Positions 32,491-44,357 of a stretch of DNA of 64,000 nucleotides are shown in pieces; within the stretch, counting starts at the first letter, position 1; the number at the start of each line of letters is the position of its first letter. Position numbers and translations under genes: made by a program. The notes under the pieces were generated by a model that saw only the letters and a list, made by a program, of their open reading frames with translations, was not told the origin of the DNA and did not search any database. The DNA is taken from contig CM065295.1 in NCBI GenBank assembly GCA_032871835.1, forward strand, positions 23,694,501-23,758,500. The letters are read 5' to 3'. This DNA comes from Dipteronia dyeriana. Taxonomy: Eukaryota > Streptophyta > Magnoliopsida > Sapindales > Sapindaceae.

Positions 32491-34022
32491 ATGGCTAATC
32501 TTATTAGCTACACTTGTTACACCTCTCAAATAGAACCCAAAAAAATTGATGAATCTTTAAAAGATGAATTTTGGGTTCTTGCCATGCAAGAAGAGCTTAA
32601 CCAATTTGAAAGGAATGAGGTTTGGACTCTAGTTCCTAGGCCCAAGAACACCAATGTGATAGGCACCAAGTGGGTATATAGGAACAAATCCTATGAAGAT
32701 GGCAACATTGTGCGAAACAAGGCTAGGCTTATAGCACAATGGTACTCTCAAATTGAGAGTATTGACTTTGAGGAGACATTTGCTCCCGTTGCTAGGATTG
32801 AGTCCATTAGGCTTCTTTTATCCATATCTTGTTTGCACAAGTTCAAATTATATCAAATGGATCTTAAGAGTGCCTTCCTTAATGGTTTATTGTAAGAGGA
32901 AGTGTTTGTTGAGCAACCCAAAGGGTTTATGGATCATTACCACCCTAATCATGTCTATCACCTCAACAAAGCTTTGTGTGGGTTGAAACTAGCACCAAGG
33001 GCTTGTATGAGCGTCTCACCCGATATCAGACTCTATTCATCAAGAAAAACAAAGATGAGCTCTTCATAGCTCAAATCTATGTTGATGATATAGTCTTTGG
33101 TTCCACTAATGACACCAAAGTCCAACAATTTGTTGTTGTCATGTCTCATGAGTTTGAGATTAGTCTTTTTGGTGAGCTAAGTTACTTTTTAGGTTTACAA
33201 ATTAAGCAAATAGATGATGGGATTTTCATATCCCAAGCTAAGTATGCCCAAAACCTAGTGAAGAAATTTGGCCTTGAAAGTGCCAAACATTGTGATACAC
33301 CTATGAGTACCACTTTGAAGCTAAGCAAGGATGTTAGTGGTAAAAGTGTGGACCAAACTTTATATCGTGGCATGATTGGTAGCTTGCTCTATTTGATCGC
33401 AAGTAGGCCCGATATCTCTTTAAGTATGGGTGTGTGTGCTAGGTACAAATCGGATCCTAAAGAGTCTCATCTCTCTTCTGTTAAGAGAATCATTCGTTAT
33501 GTGAATGTGACATCTAACTAAGGAATTTGGTACTCTTTTGACACTAATGCTAGTCTTGTAGGCTTTAGTGATGCAGATTGGGCAGGAAATTGTGATGATA
33601 GGAAAAGTACATCGGGAGGTTGCTTTTTCCTTAGGAACAACCTTGTCTCTTGGTTTTACAAGAAGCCAAATTCGATTTCCTTATCCACGGCTGAGGCCGA
33701 ATACATTGATGCTGGGAGTGTATGCACACAACTCCTTTGGATGAAGCAAATGCTAGTCGACAATAGATTCAATCAAGGTACTCTTACTCTCTTTTGTGAT
33801 AACATGAGTGCAATTAATATTTCCAAGAATCCTCGTCAGCATTCTAGAACTAAGCATATTGACATCCGTCATCATTTCATTAGAGAACTATTTAAGAACA
33901 AATGCATATTGCTTGAGCATATAGGTACTAATGATCAACTAGCGGATCTATTTACTAAACCCTTAGATGCTACTCGATTTAAGACTCTTAGTAGATCTAT
34001 TGGGATTTGTTGTGGTTTTTGA
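32491..34022 (+). pseudogene. Copia A reverse transcriptase and RNase H
   Basis: [29 protein letters not shown] (motif A), a stop at 32893-32895, then ALCGLKLAPRA. About 38 bp are missing at 33022-33030 compared with C, removing residues between the WYERLT block and LFIKK. YVDD is intact (33078-33089). RNase H follows: SRPDIS, FSDADWAGNCDDRKST, STAEAEYI, LFCDNMSAINISKNP and the tail EHIGTNDQLADLFTKPL. A stop lies at 33519-33521 and a frameshift around the deletion. Confidence 0.9.
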
Positions 34023-35208
34023 CCGCATAATGGGAACTCAAGCAAAGAAAGCTATTGTATACTTGTTGCATCCCATTTTCTTAAAAATGTTTATGCTCTT
34101 TTATTGATTGCATGAGTAGCTTGGTTGCACTTGTTATAGTATATTGTATTTTCTTCAATAAGTGTGAACTTTGCTTTGATTACAATCCATGTCATATTTA
34201 TGTTCACACATGTATTTTTGGACTAGGAGATCTACATAGGAAGTACATATTGAATGACCTATAATTATCTCTATGACATGATGATTCTTTAATGACATGC
34301 AAATGAAAAATGATAAATCATGAATTGATGATTGCAATTGTTAAATGCAAAATATTGTGTGAAAAAACTAGTGAGACTAAAATGTTGTATCAATGTCTCT
34401 CTTTCTTTATTAGTTGATCATGGTTATTATCATAAGGGTATCCTCCCGGAAAAATCAAATAGGGTGCAAAGTTGATCATGCCATGTTTAGCTTATAAAGT
34501 TGGGTATAGTGCCATTAAAATTTGATATCTATAAAATCTCTATATCCTTGCTTCTCTCATGACAAATGGTGAAATTGGTTTGAATTACATTGGAAACCTT
34601 TTTCATTTGCTTTGCCAAATACCATTGTTTTTGGACTTGAATGCAACATGTCTTGTATGAAAAGCATTTTTTGATTCACACATTTTCTTTCAAATATATC
34701 TCATTGTTTCTCTCCTATTAATAGAGTTGCATAAACGTGGCTTATATAATTATGCACCAATCTTGTATGCTCCTAGCTTTCTTTGCCTTGAGTGTCCCGG
34801 TTGGGGACTTCTCCTTTTGCCTATATCATGACAAAAAGGGGAAGTAGCATTGACTTAACATTGTGGTGTTAAGAGAGTAGCATGTGTTGGCTTTAAAGAG
34901 AGTAGTACTTGTTTGAGGGGGAGATTACATGTAAGAGGAGTAACCCGTTGAGGGGGAGCATTTCATGATGTCATACTCATATTATTGAATGCAATTTCTT
35001 TTGTTTTATATTCACTTGATCATCTCACATGCACTTGGTTGGAAAGTGTATTTGTGCTTGCTTTGTGTGTACGGTTGATAGTTCTACAAGAGATTGAAGA
35101 TTTGAAGTTTTTTTTTTGTTTATCTCTTTATAATGTAGAATATCTTTCTGGTGTTTTATTTTGTTTTGTGATGATCAATGTGAGTGGTGTTTTTATCACG
35201 AAATAGCC
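34023..35208 (+). other. Long 3' region of Copia A without conserved frame
   Basis: About 1.2 kb between RNase H and the polypurine tract. It contains purine tracts at 34913-34923 (TTTGAGGGGGAGA) and 34949-34957 (TTGAGGGGGAG). SIRE-type elements have an envelope-like frame here; the longest open frame in this copy (34985-35206) is not conserved in C, so I do not call a gene. Confidence 0.7.
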
Positions 35209-35220
35209 AAAGAGGGAGAT
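35209..35220 (+). promoter_or_regulatory. Polypurine tract of Copia A
   Basis: AAAGAGGGAGAT abuts the 3' LTR start TGTAAAG. It primes plus-strand DNA synthesis. Confidence 0.85.
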
Positions 35221-35881
35221 TGTAAAGTCCTCAATTGTTGATTGGCTTATTTCGTGAACAAATCACATTTTTGGGGTATTGTGTAAGGGTAGCTTAGGCT
35301 CTCAAGAACTCAAGAGGAGAAGCACCGAAGGTAAAATTCTTGTTCTTACTTGCTTTGAAGAGATAGTTGCACACACTCACAAATTCATGCATAACTTTAA
35401 TTCTTATATGTTGAGTGTTTTCTTGTGTGCATTTTGATGACTCTTATTGATTTATTTGCATCTTATAATTAAATGTTTTATGTCATGTTTGGCATTAGAT
35501 AGGATGAATTTTTCATCACTCTTGAACTTGTTGAAATTATATGTTTGAGTGTTGAAAATAGGCTTTGCGCTGGTAGTGCGCTACTCGACCAGCGCACCTT
35601 ACCAGCGTAACATTCCAGTGGTACGCCGCTAGTCATTCACCACTGAGCTGCGTTGCTGCACCTGCGCACAGTTGAAAAAAATAGGCGTGCACTGGTGGTA
35701 CCCTACTCGACTAGCGCAGCCTCACCAGCGCAAACATTCCAGGGGACTTGCGCATGTGTTGCGCCACTAGGATGCACCACTCGTCCAGCGCCCATTATAA
35801 AAATAGGTTGTGCGCTACTCGACCAGCGCACACAAAGGAAGCTGAAACATTTTTTCCAAAACGACCTCACTTTGTTTGGAT

Positions 35882-35916
<35 letters not shown>

Positions 35917-36835
35917 CTCAGTACTTTAAGGTCGTGTATGAGTTTAGAATATCACATATTTTTCTTAGAACACATTTCAAAGGAAAAACTCTTCTAAGAA
36001 CTCATTTTTAATCATTTAAAGCATTCTCATGTGCATCAAAACTTTATCTTGCATTATCTAAGTTCATTTAGAGTGCATCAATGGATAAGGTTGCTTCATC
36101 ATATCTTGTTTGGTAAGTTCTTCACTATCTTCTTACAAGTTAAGTGTTTTACTTGCTAAATCTTCTCTTTAATTATTTGTATGCTCTTAGAACATTTTCT
36201 AGATACAAATTAGATATTGTTGTGATGCCATGATTGAGTGTTGTATTGTGATAGCTTCATAGGATTGGTTGATCTATGCTTAACCAAGCGTCTTGAACAT
36301 GTCATTTAGCTCATGATATCTAGGATTGCATTAATTGTCATCTCATTATCCTAGATAAGCATATAGGGTTTCCTACCCTTGTTTGTTCATTGAATATCAT
36401 CATATATTCACTTAGGACATTTTATCCCTTCATTGAGAAGTAATACTTGTGTTGTTTTCGGGAGTAGGTAGCTTAAATCATAAGCAAAATGGATTAGGTT
36501 CACTTATACCGGGATTAGGTAGTGGTGGTGAATTTAAACCGGGATTAGGTTGTAATTCTCTTGCCATTAGTGGATTCGAGGTTCTAGTGTGGCGCACTAA
36601 TCAGTTCGTGATTTTTCTCTTTTGGAGGGTTTCCACATATATTTCAAGTGTCTTTATTATTTTCTCATTTTTACAGTTGTGATTTTATTGTAACTAGCTA
36701 GGGGCATTTTCGTAATCTTGACCTTTAACGAAAATTGGGTAAATTTGTTTAAAATCTATCCCCCCCCCCCACCCCACCCCACCCCACCCCACTCCACTCT
36801 AGATTAATATATTACACCCCCTAATATTAGTTTCA
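35221..36835 (+). mobile_element. 3' LTR of Copia A
   Basis: TGTAAAGTCCTCAATTGTTG to CTAATATTAGTTTCA, 1615 bp. It differs from the 5' LTR by scattered substitutions, a longer TA run at the TATA box (35883-35915) and an expanded C-tract (36760-36798) with four or five ACCCC units. The two LTRs were identical at insertion, so their divergence could date it. Confidence 0.95.
36760..36798. repeat. C-tract with (ACCCC)n expansion in 3' LTR A
   Basis: Ten C followed by ACCCC repeats. The 5' LTR has only six C here. The complementary strand is G-rich and could form a quadruplex. Confidence 0.9.
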
Positions 36836-37880
36836 GGATGCATTATCGTTTCCAACCAAGAACTACACATTGGACACATGTTATCCATCGTTGTTTTACG
36901 TTTACACAACACAGTCATGGCAGGCAGCCAATCATGGTAGTCTCGCCAAATCAACATTTTAATCTTAGAAGGAACTTCAATATGCCAAAGGAATTTCCAC
37001 CAGGACTTGGTGCCATTCAAACCCGAAGAGCTTAGTCCAGAAGATAATGAACACCCGTGATGATAACCACTTTTAACCGAAAAAGAACCGGACTTCTCAA
37101 AATGCTAGGTAATCATGTCGTCCACTTGCGAAAAGCAGCAAGGTATGCTTAAAATCAAATCTACATCCTCAAGCATAAAACTATCATGGATAAGGGTCCC
37201 ATTCCATGCCCAGAAAAAGTCTTTAACCGTTGAACCTTAACCAATTCTCCCAGAACTGGTGAAGCAATAACCTTGAAAGTCGATGGTCTCGGTAGCCAAC
37301 GGTCCTTGTAAATAAAAATCGAGTCCCCTCTACCAATATGCCAATGACATTCTGCTTCCAATAGCTCTCTACCCTACATGAAACTTCTCCAAATGAACGA
37401 AGTCGAAGTCCCACACTCAGCTTGCAATAAAGAAGAGTTAGGATAATAACTTGGCTTCAGAACCCTAGCCGCCAAAGACCTCGGCCGAAACAAAAGTCTC
37501 TAACATTACTTGGCTAAAAGCGATTGGTTAAACAGAGATAGATCATGAAAGCCTAAACCTCTAGAGTCCTTACTTCAGCAAAGCATTTTCCACGAGCACC
37601 AATGGATCCTCTTCTTTTCTTTAATTGTTCCCCACGAAAACTGGGCACTTGCCAATGAAACGCATCAATAAATTTTGTTGGCAACCTAAATAAAGACATC
37701 GAATAAGTCGGGATTGATTGGATGACAACTTTTAAAAGAATTTCTTTACCACCCGACGAAAAAAGTTTGTTATGCCAACCTTTCACATGATCCCACACTC
37801 TATCTTGAATATGAGCAAACAACTCTCTCTTATTGCGACTAGCAAAAGCCGAGGTATTTCTCATGACAACTAACTACCTA
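36836..37880 (-). pseudogene. LINE-3 ORF2: RT thumb and zinc-finger region
   Basis: From 37864 leftwards: HIQDRVWDHVKGWHNKLFSSGGKEILLK and SIPTYSMSLFRLP, the segment after the palm; then frame-shifted pieces with WHIGRGDSIFIYKDRWLP, and WWKFLWHIEVPSKIKMLIW leading into the zf-RVT cysteines (MCPMCSSWLETIMH). The frame breaks off at the 3' LTR of Copia A and resumes at 27251. Multiple frameshifts are present. Confidence 0.85.
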
Positions 37881-37899
37881 AACACCCAAAATATTTGCA

Positions 37900-39340
37900 A
37901 GAAAATCCGCACAATATCGAAAGACTCCTTTGCTCACACACATGGCAGATTTCTAAAAATTAATAACATGTCCCGAAGCAACCACATATTTATCTAAAAT
38001 GTATCCGATAGTGTTACAATCCTTCTCCAAAGAAAGTGTAAAAATCATACTATTGTCGGCAAAAAATAGATATGTAATTTTTGGTCTGCTTCTACAGCAT
38101 TGAAAACCAGCCAGTTGCCTCAACCTTTCCACGCTTGACAACAGCTGAGAGAGCCCCTCCACACATACAATGAACAAATAAGGAGACAAGGGATCGCTTT
38201 GGCGAAGACCCTTAGAAGGTTTTAAATACCCACAAATCTCCCTGTTAACCAAATAGGAAAAGGAAACCGAAGTCAAACACCTCATGATACGGTCAATCCA
38301 TTATTTTGAGAAGCCAAGTCAATTCATCATTCCTTCAAGCAACACCCATTCAATCTGATCATATGCCTTTGACATATCAAACTTAAGAGCAAGTGATCCT
38401 TTTCATTCTTTTTTCATCAACTAAGAGCATGCATACACTCAAACTGATGATAGCATTGTCAGAAATCAAGCGCCCAAGAATAAAAGCACTTTTGGTTTCT
38501 GAGATCACCTCCTTCAAAACATTCCGGAATCGATTAGCAAGTGCTTTCACTACTACTTTATATAGTGCATTACAAAGGCTTATTGGACGAAAATGGACAT
38601 CTGCTCTGAACGCTTAACTTTAGGGATAAATGTAATGAGAGTACCATTTACCTCTTCTAACCCATGCCTTTCATTCAAAACTCCTAAAGATGCATCGGTA
38701 ACCCTCTCAACCACTATAGGCCAAAACTTCTGGTAAAATAGAGCGGGGAGACCATCAATTCCCAGTAACTTAGTTGGAAACATATCAAAAATAGATCGTT
38801 TGACTTCATTAGCAGAAAAGTTTGCATCCAAATACCTAATCTTCCACCCTGACAGTCGTTGTTGCACATATCGGAATACCTGCTCCAACACAGGTGGACT
38901 CGGCATATTGGAGTGGAAAAGATCAGCAAAATATCCCTCAATAATTTCAACTATATCAACCTTATCTTCCTTCCATACACCAGTGTTGTCAAATAATCCC
39001 GTAATAGTATTCCGAGCATGCCTCCAAGATGTTTTCGAATGAAAATACCTTGAGTTTCTATCACAACAATGGAACCAATTCTCACGAGACCATTGTTTCC
39101 AATAAACCTCTTCTTGTTCCAATAACGAATCTAAATCTCTCAATCCAATGAATTTCAATCCAAGATCCAACCTTAATAGAGCTCGACACCTGTCGCAATT
39201 CCTCTTGCTTAGAAATAATTCCTTCTTCATCCGCCTTCTATTCTCAGCATTCCATCGACCCAACTTAGTTGTACAATCTTTAATATTCCCCACCAAGCCA
39301 TGCATGTTAAGTTGCGTAGAAGACTAAACCCATGCAGTTC
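37900..39340 (-). pseudogene. LINE-3 ORF2: RT linker, fingers and palm
   Basis: 39305-38580: coiled linker with WKQWSRENWFHCCDRNSRYFH, then the fingers with GIDGLPALFYQKFWPIV and TLITFIPKV. After frame breaks (around 38300-38580) comes the palm: SKGLRQSDPLSPYLFIVCVEGLS and the catalytic site, which reads FADN (near 38049-38060) in place of FADD. The second catalytic Asp is thus Asn, which alone would abolish polymerisation. Confidence 0.85.
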
Positions 39341-39344
39341 TAAT

Positions 39345-40130
39345 GATATAACCACAATTTGCTATATCAACCTAACACTCCTCAAAGTGGAAGTATTGCC
39401 CGGGTCTCCTATATAGATTAAGTGAGCCACGAATAGGACTAGTATCAAGAAGGATTGGTTGATGATCAGATTTCCAGAACTCCAGGTGACTAACCATTGA
39501 TTCAAGAAACATATTCTTTCACTGAAAACTGCACACATACCTGTAAAGTCTCTCTTGGATCATCGCAGCCCCTTCCCGTTTATTGCACCATGTGAACGGT
39601 GGCCCCCACGAAACCAATATCCTAAAGTCCACACTCGTCAAGCGTCTCCTGTTAATTATCCAACTGCCATCTAGGTCATTGGGGGGCCCCCATCTTTTCG
39701 GATTCATCAAGAATTTCATTAATGTCCCCAGCATATACCCATGGAAGATTCGACATGACACTAATCCAACGAACAAAGGACCATGCATGGTGACGCTGAG
39801 ATGTCTCTGGATGCCCGTAAAATCCTGCCATCATCTACTTGTAGTTACGAGAAGATACCACATGTACATCAATATGATATTGCAAGTATGATAGCAAACT
39901 TACACCAATAGGGTCCTTCTAAAGCAAACACAAGCCACCCCGTTTCCCATCTGTATCAACAACTAGTTTCCCAAAAAACCTCAATCATATTCAAACACTC
40001 TCTGGAAGAACATGATCCGTTTTAGTTTCCATGAGGAAAACTACGTCCGATCTATATTTCTACTCGACTTTTAACAGGACTTGGAACGTCCGAAAGTTCC
40101 CCATCCCTCAAACATTCCAAAATAAGGTTT
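39345..40130 (-). pseudogene. LINE-3 ORF2: apurinic-type endonuclease
   Basis: From about 40125 leftwards: LFWNV, then VVFLMETKTDH (catalytic Glu), GFYGHPETSQRHHAW, PWVYAGDINEIL (usually G-D-F-N-E), and FTWCNKREGAAMIQERLYR. These are the ordered motifs of the L1 endonuclease that nicks the target. Stops and frameshifts occur every 50-100 bases, so only fragments are open (for example 39519-39788). Confidence 0.75.
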
Positions 40131-40134
40131 TAAT

Positions 40135-41765
40135 GGCGACCGGTAGGCCGGTGGAGACCGACCCACCGATATATCGTCAAAGTAGCCTCGCACTTCATCA
40201 TCATTCTTTACAAATTTCAATTTTTGATCATCCCCGTCCCTCCCTTCTGCTTCCACTCTTTTGCCCAACTGAGTCACAACTACCATGTCATTTTTAGTCT
40301 TCACCCCATCTCGCGCCCATCGTTTCCATTTCCCCATTCTTGCCCCACCCTGACTTCCAATCCTAACCGCATTGTCAGATATCAGACTTGGACTAATTGT
40401 AGTAGCCAACATTGTTTTCCTTACATTCCCATAATCGACATCCATCTGAGTGAACAGGCTTCACTTCCTAACTGATTCAAAAATCCACTAACATACCCAA
40501 TGGATTATGTCATGAAAGGCTCCCCACTCGGCCCATTACCCCTTGTCGACCCATGTTTAATTCCTCTTAAAATCAAATTTAGATTCCTAACTTAAAAAAC
40601 CTACCTTCCCATGCACGCTACCTTTCCTTGCTTTTTGTTGCATCTCCAATTGACTTCCATCACTTTCCTTTCAGAAGAGAGAATCAAATCTGGTTCATTA
40701 ATATCATCCCTAAAATTTGGGCATATCAGTTTGTCCGGAATCCCTGCTTGTGCTACCAGAATCTTGGGTTTCTTTCCTCCCAAAATTAGACTTGCACCCG
40801 TTTCCTTTTCCACAGTCGACCCCGTCAGCATTGAATGCAAGCCACTATCTAGCTCTTCCATCCCCACCATCCCCTTACCTTTACCACCCTCTTATAATCG
40901 GCATTGTGTCGGAGAGGAACTTCGGAGAGTACTATCATGAACTCCTCTACCTTCATGATTGCCATCTCATTTGGATCGAAACAGACCACCCCTAGAAGGG
41001 CTAAAGGCTCTCAACCATGCTCCATATAAGGTATCATTGACACCTATGCATCCGCCACCCTCTGGACACTCCCTCACTACATGACCAAAATGCCCACATT
41101 GGAAACAATGGTCTGGGAGACGTTCGTACCTGAGAAGCATAGCAGTCTCCTTACCATCCCCCATAACATCCACTCATAAAATTCTCCGCAACGGCACTGT
41201 CAAATCAATAACCACTCGCACATGGATATACTTTCCCACTCAATCGCTAGATTTCCCTACATCAATCTCTTGCACATCCCCAATCATACTTCCTAAGAAT
41301 CTTCCAATTTCCGTTGTCATGCAATGAAGGGGAACCCTGTGGATTTGAACCCAAAAGGTAGCTTTATTGAATCTCATAGTCTGAATGTCACCCTTCCCAA
41401 TCGGTTCCTCTAATACTAACAAAGCCTTATTGAAACTCCAAAGTCCCCCCTTTAGAACTTGTCGTCGATCCTCTGCCCTTTTAAACGTAAAGGAAAAAGT
41501 ATTCCTTACTATCACCTCAATCTTCACATTGTCCATCGTCCTCCATATTTTAGGAATCATCATCATGAACACTTCCCTATTAACAAGTTTGGTGGACAAC
41601 GGTTTACCAATTAATCTATACCCCAATTATTTCACTCTATCCTTCTTCAGATCCGCATTAAGGGATCTCAACGGCCCCTCATTTTCCTTCAATGATAATG
41701 CCTCACATAGCTTAGCCACCTCGTATGCGTTCATTGCTCTTGACCTCTCCCTTGAAACCAAACTA
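40135..41765 (-). pseudogene. LINE-3 ORF1 with DUF4283 and CCHC zinc knuckle
   Basis: Begins near ATG 41734 (M-N-A-Y-E-V-A-K-L) and reads a DUF4283 domain (KIEVIVRNTFSFTFKRAEDRRQVLKGG, FWVQIHRVPLHCMT), then a complete knuckle CFQCGHFGHVVREC (about 41075-41115). This is the RNA-binding ORF1 protein of the second class of plant L1 LINEs, distinct from the RRM type of LINE-2. A stop follows at about 41627 and others near 41240 and 40967. The proline/serine-rich C-terminal part (40600-40990) is fragmented. Confidence 0.85.
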
Positions 41766-41871
41766 CACTCCTAACGAGCGACTGAAAGACCCCAATGGAT
41801 CCAGACTACTGCCACTAAGGTTTTGAGATTACGAGAGAATATCAAGAAACCCTAGAGCCATAAGACATTAT

Positions 41872-41883
41872 AGAAATAGATTT
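41872..41883. repeat. Right target-site duplication of LINE-3
   Basis: AGAAATAGATTT, matching 26400-26411, directly upstream of the LINE-3 5' end. Confidence 0.7.
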
Positions 41884-42045
41884 AAATTATTTTGTACTGT
41901 GCAATTAAGCCTTACAATATAATTATATAACTATATGTATATATACATATATACATTATATAACTACATATATACATTTAAATCAACAATCCCCTAACAA
42001 TAAATTGAGTAATTTAGTTGGCTATGGCTTGTTGTTTCTAACCAA
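41884..42045 (-). repeat. Inverted copy of the 25.4-25.6 kb repeat
   Basis: On the minus strand this reads TTATTGTTAGGGGATTGTTG and continues through ATTTAAATGTATATATG to GGCTTAATTGC and AAAATAATTTAAAT, in the same order as 25393-25560 on the + strand. Before LINE-3 inserted, the two arms faced each other about 0.8-1 kb apart, forming a large imperfect palindrome. Confidence 0.7.
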
Positions 42046-44357
42046 CCATTTTTCTAGTAATAAGAAAAGTTATTGAAAGTCAAGTCTGGGTGTTTTTTTA
42101 TATAATTAATGATTTGGGTTTTTGTGATTTTTATTTATTCAAGATGATTCTTTTGTCGATAGTTCCATCAGTACAATTGGAGTTGATTTTGTGAGTCTCT
42201 TGCTTGCTACTGGTTTACTGAAAATTAGATTTTTGTTTAATTTTTTGAGATTTTCTATTGATGGAATTGTATGTAAGAATTCGATAGATTTAGGTATTTA
42301 CTGTATTTTGTAGAAAATTAGGATGGTGGAGCTGGAAGGGAAGACAATCATGTTTTAAATTCTGAGTGAATAAATATTGCCTCCATATAAAAAAAATTGG
42401 GTAAAATTGTTAGTCTTACGACTACCGACTAGAACTTCGACCTATCATCACAATCTACACCTTTTATGGTCTATTATACAAAATAAAGAAACCCCTTATG
42501 TTTTTCCTTTAAAAAAAAACAATTACATTTATACAAGTATATGAAAGTCAAGGGTGAGATTTTCAAGGGTTAGATTTTCAAGTGGTATCAAATTATTTCT
42601 AGATATGAACCCTTCTAGCAACAACCAAGTTAAACGATTCATATAAATATATAAATCTTTATATATATATATAAATCTTTATATATATATATATATATAT
42701 ATATAGTAGAGTCAGGCTAGTGTGTTGGTGATGGTGGTGGTACAATTGTTTATTTATTTATTATTATTATATTTTTATCAGTTTACAACTCTTGTGACTT
42801 TCATGTAATTGATTTTCCTTATCCTAATGATTGGTTTATTTTTTGTTGTTAGTTATGTAAGAATCGATGCATGTCTTTGTGTTTGTTTGGGTTGCAGGGT
42901 ATGTTTCCTAATTTACATAATTTTTTTATTTCATTTTGGAATCACAGGTAATAAGTTTGCCGTTTGAGTGCGTAAGCTTTAAAAAGTCTTGACAGTTAAG
43001 TATAATCAAGAAATGGTTAAAATGTTTATTTTGTTCTTTCTTGGCATACGGATGTAATTCTAAATGTGTAGGACAACTGAATTTTCTGACTCTTGTTGTG
43101 TTGTACAGTTATGGAATGTTTTGATCTGATGAAAATATCATGTTGATTAAGAAGGTGAATTTGATAAATCTATACTCAGGGGATGGGTTTGTTTATACCT
43201 TTATTTGTGAGATTTCTAATTTCTTAATGGTAGATATGATAAAAACTCTGATTCCATGTTTACTTTCACTCGTACAGATGACTTTTTTTTTATAATCTAT
43301 CCAGTGGTTTTCTGACCTTCCCTTCATTATAACCATGTTACAGGAGGAGTTCCAATTAGCATTATTCAAGACAAACAAAAAAGAGGGCTTGAAGATTTGT
43401 ATGGGTGAACTTATTGTTATGACTAGTAGACTTTTTAATTAAGTGAATGTTTATGGCTGAATGTAATGTAATATTTAAAAAAATTAATTGAATGTTTATA
43501 GATTTACAAATTTTAATATATATATTGAATGGTTATGGGTTTTTATATTAAATGCCTTAGTGTTTAATCTTCCAATTATTTGTACTAAACAGGCTACGTA
43601 AAAAATCAATAAATTAATTTGTTTTCTTTTAAAAAATAATACTCGTCAACCACGAGCAATACCCGTTATAAGTAATGCATCGATCACGGATAATGCCCAT
43701 TGTCAGTAATGCATCGACCACGGGCACTGTAGTTATGTTACCTACAACGGGGAAATGCCCAGAGTGGAAAAATACGCTTTTTCACCACTGCCTCAGCTAA
43801 AACAGGCGTTGTACCCATGGTAAATACATATCTAAATTTGTTGTACCCATGGTAAATACATATCTAAATTAACATAAAAAGAGGAAGAGAGACTTTAATC
43901 TGCTTTATAATTTGTGTAAATGTCACCTGGGTTTTTGCACAAGTAATGCCACCAAAAATGGGATTTAATTATTGTTGGTTTTAGTCATCAGCATACATTG
44001 CAGGAGATAGGGGTAGGGAAATTAATTATATATGAGTTAAATTTGTTACTCAAATTTAACTCATAATTTAGATGTAACTGATTAAATGGTTGACACACAA
44101 TTTTAGAGGTTTTATATTCATTTTCCATTCTCGAGTTTAATTTAGTTTAAAAGTGAATAGATAATTTTAAAATATTGAAGTCTAATTATTAATATATAAA
44201 AAACCTAACATATTCTTAACCCTAGATGAAAATATATAAAACTTAAGATTTTTGACATACAATATAAATTTTTTTGAAACTTTTGTGGGATGAAATAAGC
44301 GGAACAACACTCCTAGAGACTAGAGTCTTGCAAACTGGCAGTAACACAGAAACATCA
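42046..44357. other. Unclassified AT-rich DNA
   Basis: No supportable gene. It contains a TATA microsatellite (42660-42704) in which AAATCTTTATATATATATA is duplicated. At 43628-43745 there are imperfect repeats of ACCACGGGCAATGCCCGT-like words in both orientations. A 32-bp direct duplication starting GTTGTACCCATGGTAAATAC lies at about 43811-43874. These palindromic words recall CACTA subterminal repeats, but no CACTA terminus was found. Confidence 0.5.

Larger units (their letters stand above)
27252..36835 (+). mobile_element. Copia retrotransposon A with both LTRs
   Basis: Full layout on the + strand: LTR, primer site, gag, zinc knuckles, protease, integrase, RT, RNase H, 1.2-kb 3' region, polypurine tract, LTR. 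It is inserted into LINE-3 in the opposite orientation. Flanks are CGAAT on the left and GGATG on the right. They do not match; the LINE-3 frame on both sides suggests the original target was CGCAT and that both copies have decayed. Same family as B and C. Nonsense mutations rather than frameshifts predominate in gag, and a 38-bp deletion damages RT. Confidence 0.9.

Noticed and set aside
34985..35206. Hydrophobic 73-codon frame in the 3' region of Copia A, where an envelope-like gene sits in SIRE elements
   Set aside because: The frame is not kept in the colinear part of Copia C, and it has no signal peptide, coiled coil or transmembrane arrangement beyond general hydrophobicity.
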